From assembly GCA_050084985.1 (NCBI GenBank), contig JBITNC010000002.1, positions 992,001-1,056,000 of the forward strand: a stretch of 64,000 bases of DNA, written 5' to 3'. Source of the stretch: Nageia nagi. Taxonomy: Eukaryota > Pinophyta. How positions within the stretch are numbered: the stretch's first letter is position 1; each line of letters opens with the position of its first letter. A program made the position numbers and the translations under genes. This document shows positions 31,962 to 43,968 of this stretch, piece after piece. A model generated the notes under the pieces. The model had not been told where the DNA came from. It saw nothing but the letters and a program-made list of their open reading frames with translations, and searched no databases.

Positions 31962-32835
31962 TGTTAACACATAAAAATGAATTTAACACATAAAAATGAA
32001 TTTATGTTTTTAAATCAATAAATTAATGAGATATGCTTGGCCTAAATATATGTCTTGAATGTATTAAAGTTATAATGTCAATGTTTGTCTTGAATATGAA
32101 TTTTAATAATGATTATCTTGAATATTTCATGGGTTATCTTGAATATTGCATGGATTATCTTGTTTATTGGTGTGTTTATCTTGAATCTTGTGAATTAGCC
32201 TTATTTATGTGGATGCATGCTGACCCATGGGCGGTATTATCTATTATCTATATAAATAAGGGATCTAATAGTAAGTCCACAATAACAAGGATACACATGA
32301 TCCCGCGTATGGTCTTGTAAGTGGCTACCCCTTAAGGTATCTCTTGGTACCGCCTACAAGGCTGTGGTTTGTGTGCTTCCTTACGTGAGCTATCCTGACA
32401 TCTATGATCTATTCTGATATCATACTACTATCTGAGACATCTACATTGAAGTTCTAGACTTGATCGAGAGGTCAAAACTACCAAATGAAGGCCGTCGGTG
32501 CTCCTTTGTGAACGGAAGAACACCGTCGATGCTCTTATATCATTGAAACGGACCACCTACAATCCTCTTTTTGCATCCTTGCAGGTCACAATGTTGTGGG
32601 AAAGGTAGCTCATCATCATTACATCACCAACATCTGCATCTTTCATTGTCAAGTACATTCCATGAGGTAAGTACACAAATTACAGTCTTGGTTGGTGCAA
32701 TTACACTTCTGAATTGGTTATGTTGTTTATTGTTATCTAGAATAAATTGCTATCCATAGCTCAAATATAGATAATATTGAGTTTGTAGATATTTTTCTAT
32801 TTACTTATTTGCACGCTCAATTTTATTTGTAAACA
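31962..32835 (+). repeat. 3' LTR of the non-autonomous gypsy element
   Basis: It matches 25048-25900 and differs at its very start by a tandem duplication of 18 bases (TTAACACATAAAAATGAA). A TATA box is at about 32249. It ends AAACA followed by the GTAAC duplication. Confidence 0.9.
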
Positions 32836-33250
32836 GTAACCTTTTCAAGTTTCTATGGGGTGAAGCTATGAGCACTACTATTTACATCTTGAATAGGTGT
32901 AAAACAAAAGCTGTTCAGAGAAAAACTCCTTTTGAGGTATGGTTAGGAAGAAAATCTAACATTTCACATGTTATTGTATTTGGTGGTGAAGTATTCTCTT
33001 ACATTATTTCTAAGAAAAGAAAAAAGTTAAAAAAAGAGCTAAAAAATACATCTTTATGGGTTATGATAGTTAGCATAAAGCTTACAGGCTTTACTCTCCA
33101 ACCTATAAAACAATATTCATTTCAAAAGATGTAAAGTTCAATAAATGTTTTGAAGAATCTACTTCTAATGAGGATGTTGATGATCTAAAAGATTCTTCAA
33201 TTGCTCCTAGCTGGTTGGATATTGATGTAGATAAGTCATCTCAAGAATAA
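32836..33250 (+). pseudogene. Copia A integrase, C-terminal part
   Basis: It continues the integrase cut at 25047. FLWGEAMSTTIYILNRCKTKAV and PFEVWLGRKSNISHVIVFG (about 32855-32990) are the conserved copia integrase end. A frameshift near 33040 separates a SIKLTGFTLQPIKQYSFQKM segment that corresponds to the usual conserved GYRLY...IFISRDV motif. The - strand copy has the same region uninterrupted at 46594-46900. Confidence 0.8.
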
Positions 33251-33276
33251 AATTCAACACAAAGGGTAACAAAGAA

Positions 33277-34190
33277 CATGACCTTGGACAAATCTTTAAT
33301 TTCTAATATTGATAATAACCATGAGCCCTTAATCTTCAAAAATGCTTCTAAGCACAAGTGGTATATGGAAGCTATGACAATGGAGTATGAAATGCTTATG
33401 AAACATAAAACTTGAAACTTGGTTTTGTATCCCAATGATAAGAATATGATTGGCAATAAATGGATCTACAAAGTCAAATTCAATTCAATTAGAGATATTG
33501 AGAAATACAATGCAAGGTTAGTAGGTAAAGGTTTTGCTTAGAAATATAGTGTAGATTATAAGAAAACTTTTACTCTCATGGCAAAGATGCCTACTATGAG
33601 AGTTATCTTTGGTTTTTTTATAACTCAAGGATGAAAATTTTTTCAACTTGACGTCAAGAGTGCATTTTTCAATGGTGAATTGGATGTGAAAATCTTCATG
33701 AATCAACTATAAGGGTTTATTATGGAATATAAAGAGTTCTTTGTGTGTAAGCTAAAGAAGTTTTTGTATGGACTTAAGCAAGCACCTCAAGCTTAGTATA
33801 GAAATATTTTAGGGTACTTTGCAAACATTGGTTTCTTCAAGTGTTTTTTTGACTCAGATCTATATGTGCTCAATTAAGAAAAAGATGTGGTCTTAATTCT
33901 TTTTTATGTGGATAATCTTTTGATTATTGAAAATAATGATAAAATCATTCAAAAGTGCATATCCAAACTTAAAGCAACATTTGAAATGATTGATCTTAGT
34001 ATCTTACACTACTATTTTGGAATGCAAGTGTATCAATACAAGGATTGTACTTACCTTAGTCAATATAAGTATATATCAAATATCTTATAGAAGTTTGGAA
34101 TGGAAGAGTGTAGATATGCTGCAATTTTAGTCTCTTCTGAAATCACTATTTCTCTAAGCTCCAACTCTTAATTAGCTAATGCTATAGCTT
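33277..34190 (+). pseudogene. Copia A reverse transcriptase
   Basis: Copia RT blocks are present: [67 protein letters not shown] and LILFYVDNLLI. The catalytic YVDD reads YVDN (about 33903-33914), so the second catalytic Asp is lost. The inverted sister copy keeps YVDD. About eight stops, mostly TAG/TAA at Gln or Trp positions, break the frame. Confidence 0.88.
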
Positions 34191-34870
34191 ACAAGTAATT
34201 AATTGGTACTTTTTTGTATTTGACTATATCTAAGTCAGATATTACCTTTGCAATGAATCTGATAGCATGATTCATGCAAAAATCATATGTTGAACATCTC
34301 AATGTTGTTAAGCAAATCTTGAGGTATGTTGCAGAGATTAAGGATCTTACTCTTAAGTATTCTAAGTTACCTTCATTTGTTCTCTCTAGATTCTTAGATT
34401 CTAACTATTAAGAAGATAGAAATGATAGAAAGTCAACCTCTACATATGTGTTTAGCATTGGTTTAGGTGCTATCTCTTGGATTTCCAAGAAATAACCTAC
34501 TATTTATTTTTTCATCATAAAAGTCGAATATCATGCTATGTTTGTTGCAACCTAAGAAGCCATTTAGCTAAAGTATCTTCTAAAAAAAATTAGGTATGAG
34601 TAAGATGGCTCATATTTGATCTTTTCAAATAATCAATTAGCTATTTATTTGGCTAAGAATTTAGTATTCCATTAGAGAATAAAATATGTGAAAATCCATA
34701 CCCATTTTATCAAGAAGAAGGTTCTTGATGGCATCATACACCTGGAGTATTATCCATCCACCTTGATCTCTGTTGATTTGTTCACCAAACCCCTCTTGGA
34801 AGCTCAATCCTATAAGCTTAAGGATGCTATCATGTTGGTGAAGTTACCTTCAAAGGGGAGTGAAATTTGA
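34191..34870 (+). pseudogene. Copia A RNase H
   Basis: LIGTFLYLTISKSDITFAMN starts the domain. STSTYVFSIGLGAISWISKK and VKIHTHFIKKKVLDGIIHLE followed by SVDLFTKPLLEA end it, as in other copia elements. The open frame 34688-34870 carries the C-terminal part and the natural stop. Confidence 0.85.
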
Positions 34871-35661
34871 ATTATTATGTTGAATTCATATTTGTGATAA
34901 CAACTTCACTTTTAGGAGGATTTTGTGTTGTATAGTGTTGATTATATTGAACAACTTCATGGTAAGTTTGCTCTACATAAGGAACTTGTACAAATTGACC
35001 AATCTTGCACTATTCAATTATCCATGTGTGAAGAACACTTATATGTCTTTTAGCACTATTCAGTTATCCATATGTGAAGAACTTGTATGTGTATACATTA
35101 TTTTTTGATCAATCTAACACTGTTTAGTTATCTATATGTGAATAACTCTTATATCTTTTGGCACTATTTAGTTATTTATATGTGAGGAATTCATATGTGC
35201 ATGCTTTATTTTGTAATGGTAATTAACACATATTTTATATATAGCAGGTGATTATAGGTTTTTAGCATGGCATCTTTGTGATAACTTATAATGCACCATT
35301 GATCAGTTCATGATGGCATTTATATGATTCATATATCCTTGTTGATATGAATATGATACATCTAACTGATTTTGTTATTTGAGCTACTTATGACTTACAG
35401 GTTCTTTTGAGATTGTAGGTTATTTACTTTAGGTATGCAATCTCTTGGAGACTCTTCATGACTTCTAGTTGGATGACTACTTCATGTACATTAAAACTAG
35501 TTATGGTTAATGATTGTATTTGGCAAAGTAGTGAGTCTCAAACTAGATCTTTTTTACTTCACAAATATGTAAAAAGTTCTCATCTTCATTGTATCTATTT
35601 GAAGGAGAACTCTCTTACTTTCTCTTCTTCTTCTCTTACTTGCTCTATCTCAATATTGCAT

Positions 35662-35671
35662 TAAGGGGGAG
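35662..35671 (+). other. Polypurine tract of copia A
   Basis: AAGGGGGAG sits immediately before TGTTGGAATG, the start of the 3' LTR. This is the standard plant copia PPT position. The 0.8 kb before it is non-coding leader/tail sequence with repeated TTATCTATATGTGAA motifs. Confidence 0.85.
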
Positions 35672-36159
35672 TGTTGGAATGTATAATGCATTATTGTAAA
35701 AGTTTGTATTAAATCTTTTATGTAAATTCACTAATACTTAAAGGTGTCATTTGATACCTTAAGTATTTAAGTAAATATATTAATGTAACTTATCTTACAC
35801 TTTCATGTCATGAGCATGCCCCTTGGGTAAAAGGATGTGCATGTCATGCTTTTGTACATTGGATAAAAAGGTGATCCAAAGAGGGATTTTAACCTATAAA
35901 TAGATGGCCATCTTTATGATCACACACTAATTGTGAAGTAAAGTTTTAAGATAGAACTATAAAATTCAAGATTAGAAGAATTGTAAGAGAGTTGTATTTA
36001 TGATTGAAGTAAAGATCTAGTTAATAGATGTACTCTTAGTTGAAAGAACCACTTACATATTATGTTGTAAGATTGCTTTATGAGTTTGTTAGATATAATT
36101 GTGAGCTTTCATATGATCTTGGTTGATTAAGAATTATCTTGTTAGTGTTAGTTCTTTCA
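35672..36159 (+). repeat. 3' LTR of copia A
   Basis: It begins TGTTGGAATG and ends TTCTTTCA, followed by AATGC. A TATA box CCTATAAATAGATGG is at about 35893. Confidence 0.9.
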
Positions 36160-36164
36160 AATGC

Positions 36165-37582
36165 TCTCATGGGTAGGGAACTTCCTTTCAAATATGACAC
36201 TAGGACTGCAATGGGTGGTATAGACATTGGGAAAAGGTTCTTATAGTCTTCTCTGATGCAAGATGTTCCTTAAACCTTAATAAGGTAGATCGAAGACACC
36301 TATCTATATGTCTCTACTACATTGCACTACTAAAGGCTCTCCACTAGGTGAGATCCTTGAATATGGGCTAAAAGTTTAGGTACCTAGTTGTCATCATAAA
36401 AGATTCAATAAATTCATAGTTTTAAGGATATTATCAAAAGGGGAGGATGTTAAGGAGTGGTATACCTAGAAAGCTACCATATATAGAACCTTTATGACAC
36501 CTGATAACCCCTCAAGCCTTTTCTTTACAGTGCTAACTAAGGATTAATCTACCTATATATCTTTTACTCCAAATGGAGTATATATTGAATTCATCCATAA
36601 TAGCGAGTTGATTTTTATCATGCTCCCAAGTTTCAAGTATGAAGATTATATCTATATTATAGGGAATTCAACATAGTTGAGGACCTTTTTTTCATGGATA
36701 TCCTCAACTATTCCATAAAAATAACCCAATATTTGATCGTTATTCTCATTTATTTACCAAGATTACAACTTTATGATCTTTTAATGAATATTATTTTTCC
36801 ATCCTTTCTTTTTCTTTTATTTTTTGTATTCCTTTATGTAATTAAACTCAATACTCAAGAATGAGGTTTTCATTAATAAACATTCTTGTTCCTTTCAATT
36901 TTTTAGAGTTACAAAGCAAAATTTATCTAAATGTAGGAGCAAAACCTTAATGCGAAGTAGCCTCTTCCTATTTTCTTTTTTTTGCCTACTCTTTCAACTT
37001 CCAACATCTCATTAGAATTAACTTCTAAGGTTACTTGGGATTTGGTTTTAACAATTTTTAAAGTATTTTGTTGATCAGATTCATCTAAACCTACTATGAT
37101 TAGATTTAAAGATTGATTAGCTCATTCTTAATCTAGTAATGATTCTTTATTTGCCTATGTTTTACAGGGGAAGGTTCACATGTATCATTTTTTGAGAAAG
37201 ATATAGTAACAAGTTGATCCTTTATATTGTTTACATCTTCAAGTATTTGTATTATAATGGAATAAAGAAAATTTATTTATTAGATTTATTTATTAGTGTA
37301 CACACACACACACACCCCACAGAGAGAGAGAGAGAATTTTATTAAAATAAAAATTATGTGAAATATTGTCAAAAATGCATATCCCATGAGTGAATTGAGA
37401 AGTAAATGGATGTTGAACCTCTTATTTGTGGAGTCCCAAGTTCAAATCATGCAAAACCTAGAATATGAAAGTTATAAAAAAAATTATATTAAATTCTAAT
37501 ATATATGATGCAATCCTACTAAATCATAAAAAATATGTTTGAGGTCATATACAAATTCTAATTAATTTTAATGAAAAAGATA
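36165..37582. other. Flank of copia A, no gene seen
   Basis: AT-rich. Contains a compound microsatellite of (AC)n then (AG)n at about 37299-37335. The stretch 36440-36680 has some codon-like texture (SELIFIMLPSFKYEDYIYII) but no recognisable family. Confidence 0.4.
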
Positions 37583-38872
37583 TCCTTTCATCATGATGTG
37601 ATCATCTATTAAATCCTAACATATGCACATGAGATTAGGTGTGAATTCTAAATAATTTTAATAAAAAAGATATCCTCTTATCATAATATCTTAAATTAAA
37701 TCATAACAAATATACCTAAAATTAGGTACAAATATTAAAGTAACTTGAATGAAATTGATATCCTCCAATCACAACATCTACACTTTAATGAAAAAACACA
37801 TCTGATTTCTCAATAAAAACTAAAGATGATTTCCACATTTTAAAAAAACACTTCCCCTACTTTTATAAGGGTGGGACCAAAGTAGATACTTCCATACTAC
37901 ACATAATAAATAAATACCCAAACAATTCCTTGTATAGAGGGGGGAGAGGGAGAGCATCCCTGATAGTTAGCAAGACATCATGTATAACCTCAGGTCATCC
38001 CTTCGTATAACCTCAAATAAATAGGGGTTAGGACATTCCAACCTTGGGCGATAATAAATACAATCATCCCAAGCCACATGGATAGGAAAAAGCATGGCAA
38101 GCATTCCAGCGATGGTATCTACCACATGAACCTTCATTTTTCCAAGTAAATAATATTAAAGAACTACCACCAAAGATTGAAATAGTTATTCATTAGTTCT
38201 TATGCTTACTATTATTGAATACACATGGAATTATCCTTTACCCCTTAAAATAATCCAATCCCTAACATATCTTTTACCTGATAAGAACTAACCACATGGC
38301 CTCTTCTTTGAAAGATATTTTCAACTTATTATCTAGATTGCATCTCATCACCCCCAATATTACTGGACCCATACCCTAGTTTTCACCATTCCTAGTATTC
38401 TCTATTCAAAACATCTTTCAAAACCAACTTCCATGCATTAAGATAACATCAGTAGAATAACTTAGTACAAATCCCCAATCATGTGATCCCCTCCATTTTT
38501 ACTCAAATACATGCTAAATTTGGAGGATGAAAGCACAAAAGATTGAAAGGTAAGTTTAGACTTTAGATTGTTTCCCTCATTGTAGTAATTTGTTGCAAAG
38601 ATTTAGTAAATGTGGTTGAATTTGGGCAATTTCGATAATTTGAGGGCTAGATTTTTTTTTTTGCAGTAAATATGGTTGAATTTGAATAATTTTGACCATT
38701 TGAGGGTTAGATTTTTTTTAGGGAGTAAATATGGCTATTGTTTGGGATCAGCGTTAATTTGGTTAATCTGAGTAGAAAACTTTTCATCCTCTAATCTTTT
38801 TTGGATTTTTTTTATGAATTTCAAGAAATTAGAGGCCATGCATAGTCTCTATTTTCTTTTTCTTGCACACTT
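37583..38872 (+). repeat. Left arm of a large inverted repeat
   Basis: It is the reverse complement of 42180-43461 along its whole length. Matching landmarks: CACTTCCCCTACTTTTATAA, the AACCTCAGGTCATCCC block, GGCAAGCATTCCAGCG, and near the inner end two tandem copies of an AAATATGGTTGAATTTGA unit. Its inner edge coincides with the point where the gypsy gag at 38873-39437 stops, so the arm probably belongs to an element inserted into that gag. The nature of the arm is unknown. Confidence 0.8.
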
Positions 38873-39437
38873 TATCTTTTTATTTGATGAAAACTTTGCC
38901 ATTCCATAACTACCTTTTGTTGATAGCCCAATGGATAAAATTGATCTCTTAGCATTTGTACAAAATGATCCTAAGTAGCAATAGAATCCTTAAGTGATTC
39001 TTTCTCACTTTGAAGATGACATTCCCACCAAATAAGTGTTGAACCACCCATTTTAATGGTTGCTAATTGAATTTTATCCTCATCATTTGCAATGTATTGT
39101 ATTCTACAATATACTTCAATTTGTTTTATCCAATAATCTAACTTCTTAGTATTTACTTCACTAGTAAGCATAGGAAAATCAAATTTTACTTCTAATTTCA
39201 AAGGATAACTTTTAAAAGGATATTTTTGTTTCTCATTGTTACCTTCTCTTGTTTCATATCCAATTTTCTTTAATTGTTGTTCTTGAAAATATTGAAATTA
39301 TAGAGACATTTTTTGAAACATTATTGTGAGATCTGCAAATTGTTTTTCAATATTAGCTCCACCTTCACTAGAGATGGCTGCAAGCTATCTTTACTTTTTC
39401 AACCAAATCTTGGAACCAATTTCAAGATCTCCTTCCA
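38873..39437 (-). pseudogene. Ty3/gypsy gag fragment
   Basis: On the - strand from ATG at 39437 the frame gives a gag of chromovirus type: YPLKLEVKFDFPMLTSEVNT, LDYWIKQIEVYC, IQLATIKMGGSTLIWWE, then after a TAG the FYPLGYQQKVVMEWQS and SVQEK blocks that normally follow. It is cut at the inverted-repeat arm. One long stop-free piece is 38971-39201. No zinc finger or pol remains. Confidence 0.75.
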
Positions 39438-39548
39438 TAATATCCCCTTCTTCTTTCTTGCTCTATAATCTGGTATTCATGCAAGAATAATTCCAAAACA
39501 CCCAACAATAAACTAACAAAAATACAGGTTAAATCCAAAGCAAATAAC

Positions 39549-39566
39549 TTCTCTAATACTAAACTT
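39549..39566 (-). other. Primer binding site of the - strand gypsy fragment
   Basis: On the - strand the sequence TTTAGTATTAGAGAAG follows the LTR end GGATCA. It matches the plant PBS TTTGGTATCAGAGC with G-to-A and C-to-T changes. Confidence 0.6.
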
Positions 39567-39990
39567 GATCCATAATTTAAAAGATTAAATTTTAACTCAA
39601 CCCCTTCTCAAGGATCAATTCACACTTAATTAAATTAAATTCTTGTAACTGGAAGATTTAGAGAATTAGAATTGAAACCATGTGCAAAACTAGAGAATAA
39701 TAAAAATTAAACCACACAAAGACAAAACAAATACCTTGGTTCACCTGGTGTAGGCTACATCTAGCAATCAAAGCTCTCTTTAATTAGTGGGTGACATGGT
39801 GTACAATGATGTTCATATTATTTCAACACCTCTTCCCACATTCACACAAATACCATAGCTCTGAAACACACAAAAAATTGCACTCCAACTCTCTACAATC
39901 CTTCTCCTTGAACACTTCCAAATTGCCTTCTTTTATAGAGCTACCAATCTTCAAAATTAATCTTGATAAACTTCGATATCTTTAAACTTT
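39567..39990 (-). repeat. LTR (3' portion) of the - strand gypsy fragment
   Basis: It is homologous to 40735-41110 over the terminal ~370 bases and then diverges near the TATA region (TTTTATAGAG). The rest of its U3 is not matched in the window. Confidence 0.6.
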
Positions 39991-40734
39991 CCATTTGATA
40001 ACCTTTTAATTCCATCTTTAGTGTTGTTTAAAGAGAGCACATTCTAATGGTTGAAAGAAGGTGGTAACTATTGAAAAGATTCTTCTAAATTTATAGGGGA
40101 GCTAAACAATTTTTAAGGTAGCAATTCCAACTATTTGAATCAATTTCAGATTTAACTATCATTTTCAAGGAAAAATTATTGTTCAAAACTATTTTGGATT
40201 ATATTTACACAAATCTAGAAGCTTTTCTTATTGTTTATTTAGAAATAATTATTTACTATATTTAACTAATATTTTATGTTATTTATATATATATATTATT
40301 TAGATCAATTTTAATATTTCTCTAGCAATTTCTCATTTCATGTCATATCATCTATTTAATTTTCTATTATTACATGTCATATATTTTTGAGAAAAATGTT
40401 TATTGATACAATTAGATAATTTTGAAGTGAAATTATTATAAAAATCAATTATTGAAGATGTAGTTTGAGTCCCTAAGGGGACAATGCATTAGTTAAGGTT
40501 TTGATTGATCTTTGGGAGGTCCTACCTCACTAGTTTTTCCATTACATTATAGTAGACCTGTGGTTTAACTATCATCATACTTTCCATCCATAGGTGCTAG
40601 GTGGATGGAGGAGATATTAAAATTTTAACTTACTGGTTATCATGAGGGTATTCCTAAAATAGTTTACCTCATGATTAAACCCAATAAAAATATAGAGTTT
40701 TAGAGGATTAGTTAAAAGCATCTTGTAGATCCTT
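39991..40734. other. Unassigned AT-rich stretch
   Basis: No reading frame or repeat partner is visible. It may include U3 of the neighbouring LTR and older unrelated DNA. Confidence 0.3.
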
Positions 40735-41630
40735 TGATCCATAATTTAAAAGATTAAATTTTAACTCTAATCCTTCTCGAGGATCAATTCACACTTAATC
40801 AAATTAAATGCTTATAATTGGAATATTTAGAGAATCAAAACTAGAATCATGGACAAAACTAGAGAATAATAAAAATCAACCACATAGAGACAAAATAATC
40901 ACCCTAGTTCACCTGGTGTGGGCTACATCTAGTAATAAAATCTCTCTTATTAAATGGATTAAATTGTGTACAATGATCTCCATAGTCTTTCATCACCTCT
41001 TCTCACATTCACACAAATACTACAACTCTAAAACATGTGAAAAAATGCACTCCAACTCTCTACAATCCTTCTTCCTAAAAACTTTCAAATTACCTCCTTT
41101 TATAATAGAAATACAAACTCAAATTTGGAGTGTTTCATAATAGGAAATAATCATAAAATCATTATTAACAGATACCTAATATGCCCACCTAGTTGCAGTT
41201 CAAATTTGGGCTCAAATGGTTGATCTAATCTCCTATAATAGGCTTTCAAACTCAAAACAAATCACTCTCTAGAAAACAATATTAACAAGTTTGCAAATAA
41301 AATTTATCCACCAATAAAAAAATATCAAAACACCTTAAAAATATTATAGTCATCAAATATCAAATTAAAGGGTAGATCCTATCATAGGGTTCCACATGGC
41401 ACATTAAAATAAACATCGCATGGTCATGCAAACTCTATACGATCATCTTAGGCAATACGCGACTCTCCATAAGTGGCTTGTGTCATGCAAGCTAGTGGTC
41501 AAGGTGAAGGGTGGTACCACATAGTCATTAGGCATTTGATTTTGTGTCAAACTATACATGGTTAGGTCCCCTTTATAGTAGGTTATAGGTGGAAATCAAC
41601 TGCACTATAGGGTTAGCGTAGGGTTTTTCA
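40735..41630 (-). repeat. Second LTR copy of the same gypsy family
   Basis: It shares its terminal part with 39567-39990 and its U3 part with 16810-17670. On the - strand a TATA-like TTATAAAAGGAGG lies near 41093. There is no PBS or gag next to it, so it is a solo or truncated LTR. Confidence 0.6.
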
Positions 41631-42179
41631 AATTACTCCTACATACAACACACACTCCAATGTATTATTTTTGTCACTTAATTGAAAAAACAATTTCTTT
41701 GTTTCTAAACCAAAAATAAATTTGACAATCACCATTTATTTTCAAGAGCATTGCTAAATTGAGTCATAAGGTTTAGATTACAAACCCAAGCTGAGGCCAT
41801 AACCATTGTGACTTAACATTTGAAATGAGGAGGCATAATATGTAATAATTATAAAATAAATAGTCTATTTAGTAACTATTACCCTCTTCCCTTAGGTAAT
41901 TACTTTTCTTTTACTATCTACACATAAAAATGCATAATTATCTAGACTAATAAAAGAAAGCATCATTTATAAAAAATGATAGAATGAAATGATAACAAAA
42001 TCAAACTTCCAAAACAAACTTGTGAAAATAAAGCAAGCAGAAAAAAACAAAACTAGGGCTACAAACATATGAATTAATTTTCTTAATAATTTCCAAATAC
42101 TATAGGAATTTTCTTCATTCACTCAACATGAATTACAACAAGGACCTCCCTAATTAAAATAAGTGAAAAATAACAACTC
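41631..42179. other. AT-rich stretch, no gene seen
   Basis: Nothing recognisable on either strand. Confidence 0.4.
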
Positions 42180-43461
42180 AACAATGGAATTCATAAAAGA
42201 AAAAGAAAAATAGATATTATGTATGGCCTCTAATTGCTCAAAATTCATAAGAAAAATCCAAATAAGATTGTAGGATGAAATGTTTTTTGCTCATATCAAC
42301 CAAATTAATGGTGATCCCAAAAAATAGCCATATTTACTCCCAAAAAAAATATCTAGCCCTTAAATGGTCAAAATTATTGAAATTCAGCCATATTTACTCC
42401 CAAAAAAAAAAGCATCTAGCCCTCAAATTATTGAAATTACTCAAATTCAACCACATTTACTAAATCTAAAGTCTAAACTTACCTTTCAATCCTTTGTGCT
42501 TTTATCCTCCAAATTTAGCAAGTATTTGAGTAAAAATGGAGGTGTTCACATGATTAGGGATTTGTACTAAGTTGTACTACTAATGTTATCTTAATACATG
42601 GAAGATAGTTTTGGAAGGTGTTTTGAAGGGAGAATACCAAGGATGGTGAAAAACAAGTTATCGGTTGAGTAATATTAGGGGTGGTGAGATGTAAGTTGGA
42701 TAACAAGTTGAAAATATCTGTTTGAAGAAGAGACCATGTGGTTATTTCTTATTGGGTAAAATAAATGTTAGGGATTAGATTATTTTGAGGGGAAAAGAGT
42801 AATTCCATGTGTATTCAATAGCAGTAAGCATAAAAACTAATGAATAACTATTTCAATCTTTGGTGGTAGTTCTCTATATAGTTTGTTCTTTAATATTATT
42901 TACCTGGTAAAATAGAGGTTCGTGTGGTAGATACTATCGTTGGAATGCTTGTTATGCTTTTTCCTATCCATGTAGCCTAGGATAATTATATTTGTAACCA
43001 CCCAAGGTCAAAATTTCCTAATCCCTATTTATTTGAATTTACCCCATGGGGTGACATGAGGTTATATAGGTTGTCTTGCTAGCTATCAGTGATGTTTTCT
43101 TTCGCCTCCCTCCATATAGGTAATTGTTTGGGTATTTGTTTATTATGTATAGTATGGAAGTATCTACTTTGGCCCCACCCTTATAAAAGTAGGGGTAGTG
43201 TTATTTTAAAATGTGAAAATAATCTTTAATTTTTATTTAAAAATTAAATATTTTTTTTTAAAGTGTAGATGTTATGATTGGAGGATATCAATTTCATTCA
43301 AGTTAATTTAAGATTTGTACCTAATTTTAGGTATATTTTCTATGATTTAATAGGAGATATTGTGATAAAAGGATTTTTTTATTAAAATTATTTAGGATTC
43401 ACACCTAATCTCAAATGCATATGTTAGGATTTAATAGATGATCACATCATGATGAAAGGAT
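42180..43461 (-). repeat. Right arm of the large inverted repeat, cut by copia B
   Basis: It is the reverse complement of 37583-38872. The arm stops at 43461, exactly where the copia B LTR begins, while the left arm shows that the family continues. Copia B therefore inserted into this arm, and the remainder should lie beyond copia B, outside the window. Confidence 0.8.
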
Positions 43462-43968
43462 TGAGAGAATTAAATTATAACAAGAATAATCATAAACTAC
43501 CAAGATCACATGAAAGCTCTCAAATTCACATTTAATAATCTTACAAATAAGATAATCTCACAAAGTAACATAATATGTAAAGTCATTCTTTCAACTAGGA
43601 GTACATCCACTAACTAGATCTTTACATCAATTACAAATACAACTCTCTTACAATTCTCCTAATCTCAAATCCTACACTTCTATCCTATAGCATAATTTTA
43701 CTCCATAATTTGGTGTATGATCACAAAGAGGGAGCCTTCTATTTATAGACCAAAATCTCTCTTTGGATCACCCTTTTATCCAATGTACAAAAACATGACA
43801 TGCATATCCTTTTACCCAAGGTGTATGCTCATGACATGGAGTGTAGGACAAGTTACATTATCATATTCATTTAAATATTTAAGGTATCAAATGATACCAT
43901 TAAGTATTAGTGAATTTACATATAAGATTTAATACAACCTTTACAATAATGCATTATACATTTCAATA
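43462..43968 (-). repeat. 3' LTR of copia B
   Basis: It is the reverse complement of the copia A LTRs. On the - strand it begins TATTGAAATG (TG changed to TA) after a PPT AAAAGGGAG (43969-43978) and ends near 43462. The TATA region is near 43737-43752. Confidence 0.85.

Larger units (their letters stand above)
25048..32835 (+). mobile_element. Non-autonomous Ty3/gypsy element with gag and antisense ORF, no pol
   Basis: LTRs at 25048-25900 and 31962-32835 differ by only a few percent by eye. The target duplication is GTAAC (25043-25047 and 32836-32840). The inside holds a gag gene, an antisense plant-mobile-domain ORF (27604-29396) and three blocks of tandem repeats before a PPT. Protease, RT, RNase H and integrase are all missing, so it must have moved with enzymes from another element. 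This is the layout of gag-only LTR elements (TR-GAG type) with the antisense ORF known from some Tat-lineage elements. It inserted into copia A integrase and is therefore younger than copia A. Confidence 0.88.
18796..36159 (+). mobile_element. Ty1/copia retrotransposon A, interrupted
   Basis: LTRs at 18796-19296 and 35672-36159 are flanked by the 5-base duplication AATGC (18791-18795 and 36160-36164). PBS, gag, protease, integrase, RT, RNase H and PPT occur in copia order on the + strand. The first base pair of the 5' LTR is TA rather than TG. Two interruptions stretch it to 17 kb: a gypsy element at 25048-32835, and an unexplained 3.8 kb between PBS and gag. Many TAG/TAA stops make it inactive. 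A second copy of the family lies inverted at 43462-48858. Confidence 0.88.
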
